This document shows positions 51,661-62,339 of a stretch of 64,000 nucleotides of DNA, one piece after another (positions within the stretch are counted from its first letter, which is position 1; each line of letters starts with the position of its first letter). Both the position numbers and the translations under genes were made by a program. The stretch comes from Lepidurus packardi (lineage: Eukaryota; Arthropoda; Branchiopoda; Notostraca; Triopsidae): positions 1 through 64,000 of the forward strand of contig JAKZAN010000191.1 in assembly GCA_023053545.1 (NCBI GenBank), written 5' to 3'. The notes below the pieces were generated by a model. It ran no database searches. It saw nothing but the letters and a program-made list of their open reading frames with translations, and was not told where the DNA came from.

Positions 51661-53712
51661 ATGACTTCCCAAACTCCTCACAACCCAACTCCTGTCCCAC
51701 TCCCCTTTAACATTTCCCATTAATCCATCCCTCAGGCATCTCTTCTCTCCGACCACCACCAAGAACAGGAGCTTGTCAACAAACTTTCCCAGTTTGTCAG
51801 ATCCAGAGTTTTACACCGTCTCTCTCTCAATATCACTTCTTCTCTCGACAGATAAGGACCTCCGACTCCTTAGCAATAAGCAGAAACTGCACCGAAATAG
51901 CCTATTGGAGCACGCTCGAATGCAAAAAGGAAGACTGTGAATGGTTACCCAAGAATTAGCATCAGGGAGAAGGCTTAGGAAATCCTTGAAAAGATAAAAG
52001 TTAAATAACAAAGTGATTAGGATAAGTTCAATAAGATATTGAGGCCTTTTTAGAAAATCGAAACATACGTTGACATCAAGAATTTCATCCAATAGCTTAC
52101 CATTCAGGAGGAGTAGTAGTGTCTTGGGAAACAGTCTGCACACAGGCACAGCCAATTCAGACCAAGGAGTAGTGCCGAACAGGGTGTGATGACCGCGGAT
52201 GGCGAGAATAGTAGAAACTTAAAAATATAAAGCCCCCAAAAAAGGGACCTAAACTTTACAACCTAAATAGGTCAATTAAATTAGCCTCAGACCATGTTCA
52301 ATTGTATAGACCTCTTAGGGAATACTTCCCATATTTCCCAAACTCACAACTATTAGACTAACGATCAGGAGGAAATTGCTCCCATTCTGGAAAAGGTGAA
52401 CCTAGCCGTCGCCCAAAAAATCAACCACAGTATAGTCAGGGAAGGAAAGGTTGTCAGGGACTGTGTGGAACTGTTCTATCAAAATAGTCAATACTCCCGT
52501 TTGAGTCTCGACTAAAGAACCGATGTTGACACCTTTGAACTCGAGCTCTATGAGAAGCTGTTCAACCCTCATAACATTTAGATGTTCAGGAAACCACCAA
52601 CGACGAACAACCACAACAGTAGTGGACCAGACAAAAATAAAAGTTAGTCCACGGGTCAACGATCCTTGGTTCGGCGTGATGGAGTAAATCTGACTAGGGA
52701 TAATAACAGCAGCCTGTCGGCGATGCCTTTAGTGGATGAGAAGTTCTACAATGACTTCAAGTAGAAAGCCACTATGGTAGAAGCCAAGCTGCAGAAGATG
52801 CTTTCCCAAATGCATAATAAAAAATGGAAAACCCCAGCAGCCACATAAGCTACCAAAAGATAGATCTTGGCCCAGCCGAAAGAAGAAGACTCGGATGAAA
52901 AAACAAGCAAACCCATTCTGGATGCAAAGTACAGAATTTATGCTTCACACGCAGCATTCGATTTCAAAGATTCGAAAAGCTATGTAACCTCTCGCAGTAA
53001 AGTCAGTGCAAACAACCATCCTCCCAACATTACCAGGGCCCATCAAAATGATACAACTGCTTGCAGGCAAGTGCTATCTAAACACATGACTATCAAGAGA
53101 CCACCGAAAATATAACCAAATCGCTCTTCCAAGAAATATCGAACTTAACCCACGGATGCCTCCTTCCACACAATATCTGATGACAATGTTACATAGCCTT
53201 AGACCCACGTCAATCCAAAGACTCTAGTCGGCAGCACGACTGATGCATAATAGAGGAGAAGGAGAAACAGAAACCCATCAGCTGATGCTCATTTGAATAC
53301 AACGGTCCAAAGCAAATCCTCCAGTGTCAAGTACTCGAATTTCAGGATGCAGGAAAAACTAAGTAAACGTGAGGCCACTCTGAAAGAGATTAAGCTCCTC
53401 AAATAAAACTACAATTTTAAGAAACCTTTGGTGAAGGGAAGCATCCTAAAGAAGTTGTACGACTTCATTTACAAAGTAGAAGACGATCAATTCCATCTAA
53501 ATCGAAAAAACACACTTCTCCACCATGATTTAAACAAGCTAGACCAAATCAAAGAAATGGACTTCGATAAGTTTGTCGAAGAAAAGGTCATGGTCAATGT
53601 TGATGAGATGAGAAGATTATCAGCGGAAGCTTGGCCTAACGCTAATCAGAATATGGAGAGGCAGTCGAGCAGAATCCTGCGCAAAATATCTCGAATAGGG
53701 GTTCAAAAATGA
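51661..53712 (+). CDS. Unknown 683-residue hydrophilic protein
   Basis: One frame of 684 codons, ATG 51661 to TGA 53710-53712, with about 35 TAG/TAA read as Glu. Low-complexity Asn/Ser/Thr/Lys regions alternate with helical segments (EDKFNKILRPFEKIETYVDI, EEIAPILEKVNLAVAQKINH, KFYNDFKEKATMVEAKLQKM). The C-terminal ~120 residues are the most ordered: KREATLKEIKLLKENYNFKK, GSILKKLYDFIYKVEDDQFH, MDFDKFVEEKVMVNVDEMRR. No family recognised. Exact divisibility and a single stop make the gene itself secure. Confidence 0.8.
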
Positions 53713-53802
53713 ATCCGCACCGCCAGAATCATATAGTTTCGTCTGACTTCGTGTTGACACTGACGAATTGATTATCGAAATTATCTTAATATTCGTTCTT
53801 CC

Positions 53803-54597
53803 TCACTTCTTTTTTGGTTTCTTTGATCCGTTAGTTAGTCCTGCAACCGCTTTCGATAGTTTATCCTTGAAGGATTGATTGTTGGACACCAGAAGATGCT
53901 AGAATACGTCCTTCACGTCTATATCCATCTGCACGTCTTCGAATGAGCTGTCTAGAGCATCTTCTTAATCCATCCTAGTTTGATGCAGAGTCTCAATCAA
54001 CTTTGCAGCAGCCGGATTAGCACACTGATCTCCTGATGCCTCCTCCTCTATGAAATCCTCACATCCATCTTAAGAATGTGTTTAGGAACGATCGCTGCGT
54101 TCCTGTTGAGAATGTTATTATGATTTTTGATGTTTAGCTTTCTCCCTGGAGTTACCCTTGCTTTTTGCCCTGCCTAAATATGATGCTTTGGTAGGACCTG
54201 TAGTTTATGCTAACTTCTTTTTATTCTTGAGAATGTGTATCTTGGTTTCCAGCATCTATTTCTGATGGTCCTGCTGGCCTAGTTAAGCCTTCGTCTTGTT
54301 TTTCCGAGCCAGTTTGGCACGCCAGTTCAATGTTGCATCAGCTTACCGCATGACTTTATCAATTTCAAGCTGGTCAAAGGTACAGTTATATTCTTTGGGA
54401 TGCACAAACCCTCCTTCTCGGTTTTGGGTTTTGCGTAACTGGTTTTCGAGCATCGCCTTAATCTCTTGAGGAGAATACATCTGGACGCCTTCTGCCGAGA
54501 AATGTGCCTGTTGGGGGTTGTTCTAAGTGATGTTGAGATGGGAGCGATCTCGGACCGTCGCCCTCGAACCGACTTGGTTTCGCAGATTCGTAGTCAT
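53803..54597 (-). CDS. Unknown charged protein, 264 residues
   Basis: One frame of 265 codons. MTTNLRNQVGSRATVRDRSH; then MYSPQEIKAMLENQLRKTQN, EYNCTFDQLEIDKVMREADA, a basic helix RAKLARKNKTKAELGQQDH, a Gln/His/Ser-rich acidic linker, and a final NQSFKDKLSKAVAGLTNGSK plus a Lys tail. Many TAG/TAA as Glu. The tail resembles nuclear localisation sequences. A run of about 18 T lies just upstream of the ATG on the + strand. Function unknown. Confidence 0.7.
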
Positions 54598-54686
54598 GAG
54601 TAATGCGAAGAATTTTTTTTTTTTTTTTTATGAGGTATGGAATGAGTGTTCAGTTTTATTAATATACAAGACTTATTCATGTTTCA

Positions 54687-55706
54687 TCATCTACCCTCAA
54701 ACCTTATCCCTAAAAGCTCTTCACTCCGTTGCCATAGTCTTTCTTGGTTCACTACATCTAAAGCCGCAGGGTTCACATCAGAAAGCCCGCAGTCCGCGTA
54801 ATACCCACCATTCTTTAGGTTCTCAGATTTCTCTAATATCGTATAAAGACTAGTCTGGGCGCCTTGGGTAGCGTTCTTGGACAACATAAAAAGAAAGGGG
54901 TAGAGCATGTAAATTAGAGCGCGTTTCCAACCAGTCACCATATACCGCGACAATTCGGTGCGAACCACGCCTGGATGAAGGCTAAGCACTCTGGCATTGG
55001 GGTTTATAGCCTGGACTCTACGTGCCAACTCTTGTGCGAAGAGCACATTGGCCAGCTTACTTCTAGAGTACTGCATCCCAGCGTTGTATTCGAGTTTACC
55101 ATCGAGATTATCGTAGTCGATTACCACAGGTTATTTACGGTTTGCAATCGATCTGAGATGAGCTTTACTGCTAACATTGATGATGCGCAGATTGTCACTG
55201 ATACGCAGTAGATCCCAAAGACGACACGTCAGAAGGAAATGACCCAGGTGGTTCACACCCATCTGCATCTAAAATTGTTCCTCAGTCAGCGTCAGCTCTG
55301 GCAGCATCATGACACCTGCGTTGTTGACTAGGATATCCACGCGGCTGAATTTTTATCTCATTTCCTGGGCGAAGGCTTCGATTGATGCCCGTGATCCTAG
55401 GTCCAACCTTCGCCACTAAACCTGCTTGTTACCGGAATTTTTGCGTATGTATTCGACGGTAGCCTTGCATTTATCGGCGTCTCTTGCTGCGATGACGACG
55501 GTACATCCTTCTCGCGCGAGTCCGAGGGCTGTCTCTCGACCTATTCCAGTATTGCCACCTGTAACGATGGCAACATTGCCTGTTAGGTCTCTCCTGATTT
55601 TACAGACTCCTCCGTTGAAGTAATTCTTGGCGAGGAAGAGGAGAGAAAAAGTAGCAAGACCGAAAGCTAGTTTGGGAGTTGAGATGTTGTTGAGGCTGAT
55701 TTTCAT
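54687..55706 (-). CDS. Short-chain dehydrogenase, retinol-dehydrogenase type
   Basis: A single exon of 340 codons. An N-terminal membrane anchor ([18 protein letters not shown]) precedes a complete SDR domain: [20 protein letters not shown] (cofactor loop), [31 protein letters not shown] (NNAG), INVSSKAHL (catalytic Ser region), [12 protein letters not shown] (YxxxK) and [14 protein letters not shown]. The Arg after the second strand suggests NADP(H). This is the RDH11-14 / WWOX-like class, ER or mitochondrial membrane; the real substrate in a protist is unknown. Five internal TAG/TAA as Glu. Length 339 aa is typical. Confidence 0.92.
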
Positions 55707-55956
55707 GAAAGTTATATTCTGAGATGAAGTAAAGATATTAATGGTGGATGTCGGGATATTGATATAGGAGTGGAATAGTATTGTGACTCTGAAAGAGGAG
55801 AAAGTGCAAGCGAGGTAGTCGATGCAAAACCATTTGTTTAATTAATCTACCTAAATCCCGACAAAAGGAAGCAAACAAAAACTAGATTAGTCAAACACAA
55901 ATCTTAAAAATAAACGATACACTACATATCCATCGCCAACAGCCCATACATACTTC

Positions 55957-56856
55957 ATGAAAACCCAAACCAACTCTCTTCTCATCGCTATGGCACTCGC
56001 AATAACTACCTTTTCTCTCATCGTCAACCCAGACTCCCAGCCTCAGCAACAACACCCGCTACAGACCCATACTCATCCCTCCCATACAAGCAACCCATCA
56101 ACCATGCCTCTAAACTTCAATTAAACACTCTAAGATCCTCCCGCTGATCTTGATTGGCGCCGATCGATACAAATCTCTGAACCCAAAAACCAAGGGCAGT
56201 GTAAATGTTCCTGGGCGTTTACGATTGTAGCAATCAGCGAGGCTTACCTTGCTAAAAAATACTCCGGTCTTTTTTAGCTTTCTGCAGAATACCTTCTTGA
56301 ATGTAGCGACAGATCTGATTGCGCAAACGATAACCTGGTTACAGAAGGAGTTGAACGACTCCGCACTGCGACTGGCCTACCTCTCGACTCGAGTTATCCC
56401 TACAAAGCCCTCACTTAATCTGAAGGAAAACCTTAAACTCCTGGTATATGCACTAGGCCGTATATCGTAAAGGTAACAGATGTCATCGAGATCAAAGAGC
56501 TAACGACTTTTGAAGACATTAAACTATAGCTAGTAAATGGACCTATTGGAGCTTCGATGGTTGAATAGCCTGGATTTGAGAACTTTAACGGAAGCATACC
56601 CTATATTTGCAAACCGGAATCCTCAGAAAGGACGGCGAACCACACCCACGTGGTTACAATTGTGGGATATACTAAGGAAGGGAATTATATCGTGAAAAAC
56701 TCGAGGGGAACTGACTGGGGAGACAAGGGTTATGCTTTGGTTAGCTCTGATGAAAAGCATAATTGTGGTATCGGAAAGTTGGTGATTGTTCTCGAGGGGA
56801 AACTTTTGGGCTTATGCCTTTTGGTTCTCTGCCTGGCTGTAGTGCTGGTATTTTGA
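55957..56856 (+). CDS. Papain-like (C1A) protein with Ser in place of catalytic Cys
   Basis: A single exon of 300 codons. N-terminal signal/anchor (SLLIAMALAITTFSLIV), a short Gln/His/Pro spacer instead of a full inhibitor prodomain, then a papain fold: LDWRRSIQISEPKNQGQCKC followed by SWAF. Aligned with NQGSCGSCWAF, the nucleophile Cys is Ser (residue 85). FELSAEYLLECS corresponds to LSEQxLVDC (TAG = Glu). The active-site His is in NHTHVVTIVGYT and the Asn in IVKNSRGTDWGDKGYALV. The C-terminus is a hydrophobic helix (LGLCLLVLCLAVVLVF), so it is membrane-anchored. Ser-for-Cys papain homologues (e.g. some Plasmodium SERA proteins) are mostly considered inactive or atypical. Confidence 0.85.
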
Positions 56857-56954
56857 TTATTTAGCCAATGTGCTTCTTGACTATTGGATTTAAGACACCT
56901 CTGATTTTTGTTTCAAGGATGGACCACTTAAAGTTATCCCTATAAAATAAAATG

Positions 56955-58948
56955 TCAAGCAAGCTTTGGAGGTTGAGGAACTCCCGAATGTCTGGGACTC
57001 TTTTTGTCCTTTAGTGTCGGCACCGGCTCATATTTATGGTGGTTGTACCCTTCGCTTTCAACCTTCTCATACATAGATATTTTCTTTCTGTTGATTTTGT
57101 TGTCTGTCGATTTCTTTAGCACAAAGTATTCTGCATTCCGGCCTATACAGGGTGCCTTCTTGGGCTTGCCTCGACGAATATACCTTTCGTTATCCTTGTG
57201 CTCTTCCCCACCGAAAATCATAGCATTTCGGTATTATCCATCTTCTTTATCGGATTCTACGGTATTCTTCTTTATCACTAACGGTGAACTGCCAACGCGA
57301 AGGGATTTCTTTTTGTAGGTGTGATGGTTTCTAGAATTTAACTTCACTCGCTAAGGAGCTAAGCTGTTGCAGCTACTTTTTTGGACAGTCTGATAAAGCT
57401 GTTGTTATTTATCGTTTCTGAAAGGACTTCGCATTTTTTGTTTTCGAGCTGTTGTGTTTTTTAGAGCAACCTAGTTGTTGATTCGAGGACTGTGAATCGT
57501 GGATCCGTTCTTGATGGTGGATTTGTTCTGATTGCTACTAGCCCTGTCGGTATAAGGAGATTGATCCATGTTATTGGAAGATGTCAGATAGTCTTCGAAT
57601 GCCTCGCATCTTAGGTGATGAAATCCTGAATGCCGATTATTGGGGATCTTCGGCTTTTTAGGAACTACTGAAGAAGTCTGAGGATATGGACTCGGTGTTT
57701 CCATTTCAGGAAAAAGGATTTTATTATGGCTATACGAAACCGTGGTCGAGGAACATCCTTACAACACATTATTAGCAACTCCTCCTCGCTCTAACTTTTT
57801 GCATAGCAGATGATAAAGTGTAGTCGCAAAGTTATGCTTATTCTACTACAGACTCTGCCTGGCATAGCTAGCCTAAACCCCGTAGGTCTCCATCTCTCCC
57901 AGCACTGCAAGGTTGAAGGTTTCCCGAACTCTTTCTTTATAGTCTTGGTAGTATTCCTTGCAGTTCTTGACCAGCCATCTATGGAATCTGATCTACTCCA
58001 TTCTGTATCTCTTTTTTCGATCCTTATGCAGGATATTCCTTAATAAATCTTTCAAGTCTTCACTCGTTTCGGTAAGGAACTCTAACTCTTCCGTGGTTAT
58101 CTTCTTGTGCAGTTTCTTGATATCCGGATCCTCAAAAGGCAAATACCCACAAGCCATTGCAAAAAGCACTACCCCTGAACTCCAAAGATCAGTTTCTATG
58201 GGGTAGTAGCTTGCGCCGATAAGCATTTCCGGAAGTGCATAACAGGGTGATCCGCATGAACTGTGTAGCTCTTTAGCACCTTCGAATATTGTGCTCAGGC
58301 CGAAGTCAACTATTTTGATATCTAAACTCGGAGTCAGAAGAATATTCTAAGGCTTCATGTCTCGATGGGTGACATTAAGAGAGTGCATATAGCCGATAGC
58401 TGAAAGGAGCTGGGAGAATATGCGTGCAACTTCCCTTTACGGGAGTCTTTGATGATTTTTGATATAGTCGAAGAGCTCTCCATTTTCAACTAGTTCCATG
58501 GCGATGTAGAGATGGGTGGTACTCTCGAACATCTCGTAGACGCGTATGATGTGAGGGTGTCGCATCTGTTTGAGGATGTGCATTTCCTTGGCGAGTCGTT
58601 GGGTGTCATTTTTTCGAGTGATGCGTTACTTGTCGAATACCTTGATGGCTACCTGTAGGAAACCAATAAGACGATGGAGTGGAGTTATTTGTGTTAAAAT
58701 GGAAACGAGAGATTCTGGCTGAAAAACTTATAGCCGCAAATACTAAATATCATAAGAATTAAAAAATTGGATTCCCTTTTACTCAGTCAGCAGATGGGTC
58801 CCTAGTTTGACTTTAGCGAAGGTGCCTTTGCCGATCGTGTGTCCTGTCCTCTACTTTCCATATGCCATAGTTCAGATTATGAAGGGAGCAGCATACCTAT
58901 TTAGTAGGAGCCGATGACTTCTCGTGCGATACTTTCAGTAGCCTTCAT
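56955..58948 (-). CDS. SNF1/AMPK-type protein kinase with long C-terminal tail
   Basis: Three exons (58948-58897, 58843-58776, 58652-56955) sum to 606 codons. Kinase motifs: YEIGHTIGKGTFAKVKLG, VAIKVFDKERITRK, MELVENGELFDYI, THRDMKPENILLT with the E as TAG 58347-58349, VDFGLSTIFEGA, SCGSPCYALPEMLIG, DLWSSGVVLFAMACGYLPFE, and RFHRWLVK closing the domain. The tail (about 330 residues) runs on without TGA through SYARQSLEENKHNFATTLYH to a basic, Ser/Pro-rich end; a standard-code search would split it off as a separate ORF at 57704. Intron 2 (58775-58653) reads GG..AG, not GT..AG; see findings. CaMK/SNF1 class; the exact subfamily is not settled. Confidence 0.88.
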
Positions 58949-59398
58949 CGGGGGGTTTAAAAGGGTAGGGTCAGAGTAACAGGACTGATATGATAAGGAG
59001 ATCGTGGATTGTGATCAGCAAAGGATTGAGTTATTGTTGTGAGGATGGCCAATATTTTGATTGGATTGCTTGTATAGGAGTGTTTATCTTATATTTGAGG
59101 AGTCTGATGTGATTATTTTATTTTTATATTAAAATTCAACGCTGCCGACTATTAAATGCAGGTCATAACAATGCAACATCGTCAATAAGGTGAGACCGAC
59201 CACAGATCCTGATTCGAGCCCCCGATTTGGAAGCCGGCATGGTAAGTATGGGTGTCGATACTGGCACGCATGAACCACTTTCGGGCAACTCTTACACCTA
59301 TTTGAATCGCATTTAATTATTATGGATAAACTAGTCCTTTTCCGATTTTTGTATTGCTATATAAGAAATGGACTTCACAAATGAACCATTGTTTTTCT
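58949..59398. other. Intergenic, no gene seen
   Basis: About 450 bp between the kinase start and the aquaporin stop. A stretch near 59190-59260 with GATTCGAGCCCC looked tRNA-like but does not fold. Probably the kinase promoter. Confidence 0.4.
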
Positions 59399-60091
59399 TC
59401 ATGCCTCGATCTTTCTCGGGTAGAAAGGAACATATACGTAGTCATAGTAGATCGCTGCTACCAGTGCTCCCAGCAGAGGCCCGATGATGAATACCCAGCA
59501 GTTGTATAGCGACGTCCAGTCCCCGTTGATCACTCCATTCATGAAGGTCAAGCCGATGCCCACGCCAGGGTTCAGACAACCGCCGGTGTGAATCGCGAAG
59601 TGTCGAGAGAAGAACAGCGCCACTGCGATGATCAGCCAGCAAAGGAAGTTGTTGGGGGTGAAGTTGGTTTGCTCGTGGGTCACAACGAGAATCGTGCAGA
59701 CGAAAACGAATGTGCCGAATAGTTCAGAAATTATATCCCCTGTGAAAACTCGGGTTGTCGTATATGTGTAGGAGGGACCGTGGAGCTCACCGGTGCAGAA
59801 CCATGAGAAAAATCCACCCAAGCATGCCCCAAGGACCTGGCCACCCCAATAGTTGAGCATGGTACCAAAGGAGAAGGGACGAGAACGTTGGCAGTAGATG
59901 CCAAAGGTGACGGCGGGGTTGACATGACCACCACTGAAGGGGGCGCTAATGATGATACCAGCGAGGAGGGAGAGTGCGACAAATGTATCGCCAAGTATGG
60001 ATTTGCTGGAGTTGGAGACTCCGAAAGCGAGGAGGAGTGTGGCGAGTGCTTCGAAGAGAACGATTTGCTGTGTTTTGGTGAGTCTAGTCAT
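59399..60091 (-). CDS. Aquaporin / MIP channel
   Basis: A single exon of 231 codons starting MTRLTKTQQIVLFEALATLL; an upstream in-frame Met exists but the extension is not conserved-looking. Six hydrophobic helices and two half-helices: SGGHVNPAVTFGIYC (first NPA) and HTGGCLNPGVGIGLTF (second motif NPG instead of NPA). GGQVLGACLGGFFSWF, IISELFGTFVFVCTILVVT and FIIGPLLGALVAAIYYDYVY are other typical helices. Arg is not found at the usual position after the second motif, so selectivity is uncertain. Water or glycerol flux, perhaps at the contractile vacuole, is inferred. Confidence 0.92.
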   Translation of the reverse strand: MTRLTKTQQIVLFEALATLLLAFGVSNSSKSILGDTFVALSLLAGIIISAPFSGGHVNPAVTFGIYCQRSRPFSFGTMLNYWGGQVLGACLGGFFSWFCTGELHGPSYTYTTTRVFTGDIISELFGTFVFVCTILVVTHEQTNFTPNNFLCWLIIAVALFFSRHFAIHTGGCLNPGVGIGLTFMNGVINGDWTSLYNCWVFIIGPLLGALVAAIYYDYVYVPFYPRKIEA

Positions 60092-60517
60092 GGTGAGTGG
60101 GATGTGATTATATGGATAATTGAATAGAATTGTTAGTTGTGCAATATGGAGTGGTATGAAGAAAGAGATGAGAAATATTGATTTATTGCGTATTTTACGT
60201 AACTTCTCCGAAAATGGCAAGGAATAGGAAAACAGATTGTGAGCAAAGTCTGTCTTCATCGCTATCTATTTTACCACAGATATTTGAAAAGTAAATGGGC
60301 ATCGAGTTTGGGCCCCATCACTTCCTGTGTCTTACACTCACAGCTCGGACTCTTTGTCTACAGTCATTTTATCAAAATACTCCGGTTACAAAACTATCCG
60401 AATACCAACACGAAATACTCCTTAGTTACTAAAATATATACACATATCCTTCACATTCCTCATCGACTCTACAGTCCTGCTCCACTCGCCTTGCTTCCAA
60501 CAACTACTCACTCTACC
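60092..60517. other. Intergenic, no gene seen
   Basis: About 425 bp between the aquaporin start and the transporter stop. Open frames on the + strand (60239-60700) are antisense shadows of the transporter and show no family pattern. Confidence 0.4.
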
Positions 60518-62207
60518 TCAATACTTATAGAACTTGTCTTCCTACCAGTATCGGCGTCCATCGATCTCATCCTTAAGCTAGTGGATACTGGTGTTCGGCA
60601 TCTTCCTGCTAATCGGTATCACGACCACTCCGACACCAAACAGTACCCAATAAAGCACCTCCAAGTTGTTTTTGAAAATATAAGGTATCACTCCTCCTAG
60701 TGACGCTCCACACATCACGAATCCGTAACCCATCACACGGAATATTGTAGGGAAAGTCTCCACCCCCCAAATTACCATTATTCCATATCCAGTCGCTCCG
60801 ATAAAGCGGATCACCACCGAAAAGATTAAGTTGGGTATTTCGCGTGACTAGTGCTCCGTTGAATAATACACTATTTCTAGAAGAAGGACTGCAAGAACCA
60901 GCAGCCCTATCTGGCGGTAGACTGACCTATTGATTTTCTTGATGATAAAGCATAGAGTGATGTTGGCAATCGTGGTAGTGACGGACATCATAGATCCGCG
61001 CACATAGGCTGACACATTGCCATCTAGAAGGATCTGGGCAGATACCATTGAGAACTTGAGAATAAATAGCGAAAAGAAGCCTGTGACAAGGCGTCTCTTC
61101 AGTGATGGAAAGTACAAAGCTCTTGGATAGCTGAGAGTATTGAAGTTCTGATAATCGTCAACCCAGCGACTACGCGATAGATCGATGACCACTCTTTCGA
61201 AGTTATTCTTTGCCGCAATACGATTTAATAGATTGAGACCTTTGATTTTATTGCGGGTGAACACAAAGCGAGGAGACTCTACGGTATAACCCATGAGAAA
61301 GTTGCAGAGAAAAGCGGGTCCGGCAATCATAATGAGTATGAGCATACTAGAACCCAGGGCATTTATCAGAGGTTGGGCTACTAGGCTGAGAATAACCTCA
61401 CCGACGCCGAGAGAAGCTAGAGCAACAAGACTGCCAATCGACCTAAATTCATTGTCTAATTTCATTATTTTAGAGTTCAAAAAAGAAGAAATAACTTTGA
61501 ATTGTTTGATAGTTAGTTGTCCTGTCTTAAGACGATCAGTAACATTAGGGATGTGATACAAAAATATTAGCGTTACTTGATTCTTCGAAGAGGATGGTGA
61601 GTTGGAGTAAAAGGGTTGGAAGACAGTTGATGGCTGCTAAGGTATACCCAAATGTTATCAGGAACTGGGTTTGCGCTAGAGAGAACACCATTAGCCCTAA
61701 TATAAAGAATCTCCAGGAGATCTTGATAGCTACGAGTCTTCCTTTATAGTCGCCTACCATGCCGAAAATCAAATACCCAAAGATGGACAACATTTCAGGC
61801 ATCACTTTATATAGAAGTCTTATTGGTTGCTTATCACAGAAGAGCCCGAACTTATGTGTGAAGGTGCCTACATTTAGTACATCCGTTTCAGGGTTAAATA
61901 TATGTATGTTTGGGCCGCTATTGCACACATAGTCTTGGCACTCCTGCGCAGTGAAGTCTGGGTTGTGCGGACAGAGGTACACTGGTTCTTGAAAGGTATA
62001 AAGCTGTTGGAAGAGGAAGAAGGAGGAAATGACCCAGAACGGTGCGAAGCTGAGAAGAATTTTTTTTTGATATGCATTTTGGAGACCTACAGACTCGAAA
62101 CACTACTGGAAGGTGCGAAGTTGCTGTCTTTCCTCATGGATAGCAGAATCTTCTGGGACAGATTCTACTTCGGTGAGTGCTCGTAGAGAGGAGTCATGGC
62201 TCTCCAT
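60518..62207 (-). CDS. Major facilitator superfamily transporter
   Basis: Two exons (62207-61577, 61521-60518; 55-nt intron) join to 545 codons. Cytosolic N-terminus (MESHDSSLRALTEVESVPED), first helix ILLSFAPFWVISSFFLF, a large Cys-containing extracellular loop (PHNPDFTAQECQDYVC), then the MFS signature GYLIFGMVGDYKGRLVAIKI, a central loop after LLLQLTILFEES, and the second six-helix half with GSLVALASLGVGEVILSLVA and VIRFIGATGYGIMVIWGVET. The large loop after helix 1 and the overall layout recall SLC22 organic-ion transporters. The C-terminal tail NTSIHELKDEIDGRRYW uses TAG as Glu. Substrate unknown. Confidence 0.85.
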
Positions 62208-62339
62208 TTTTGATATTCGGGCTCTAGCAATGACTAGTAGAGTAGGACTTGGTTCGCCTTTGTATAATTAGTTGTGGGGTATTTATAGAGAGAGAAGGGT
62301 TGGGTTTTTTATTTAGTTTTTATTCGGCAATGGCCTCAG

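Noticed and set aside
59185-59262. Possible tRNA around GATTCGAGCCCC
   Set aside because: Only a T-loop-like string is present; no matching acceptor, anticodon or T stems could be paired.
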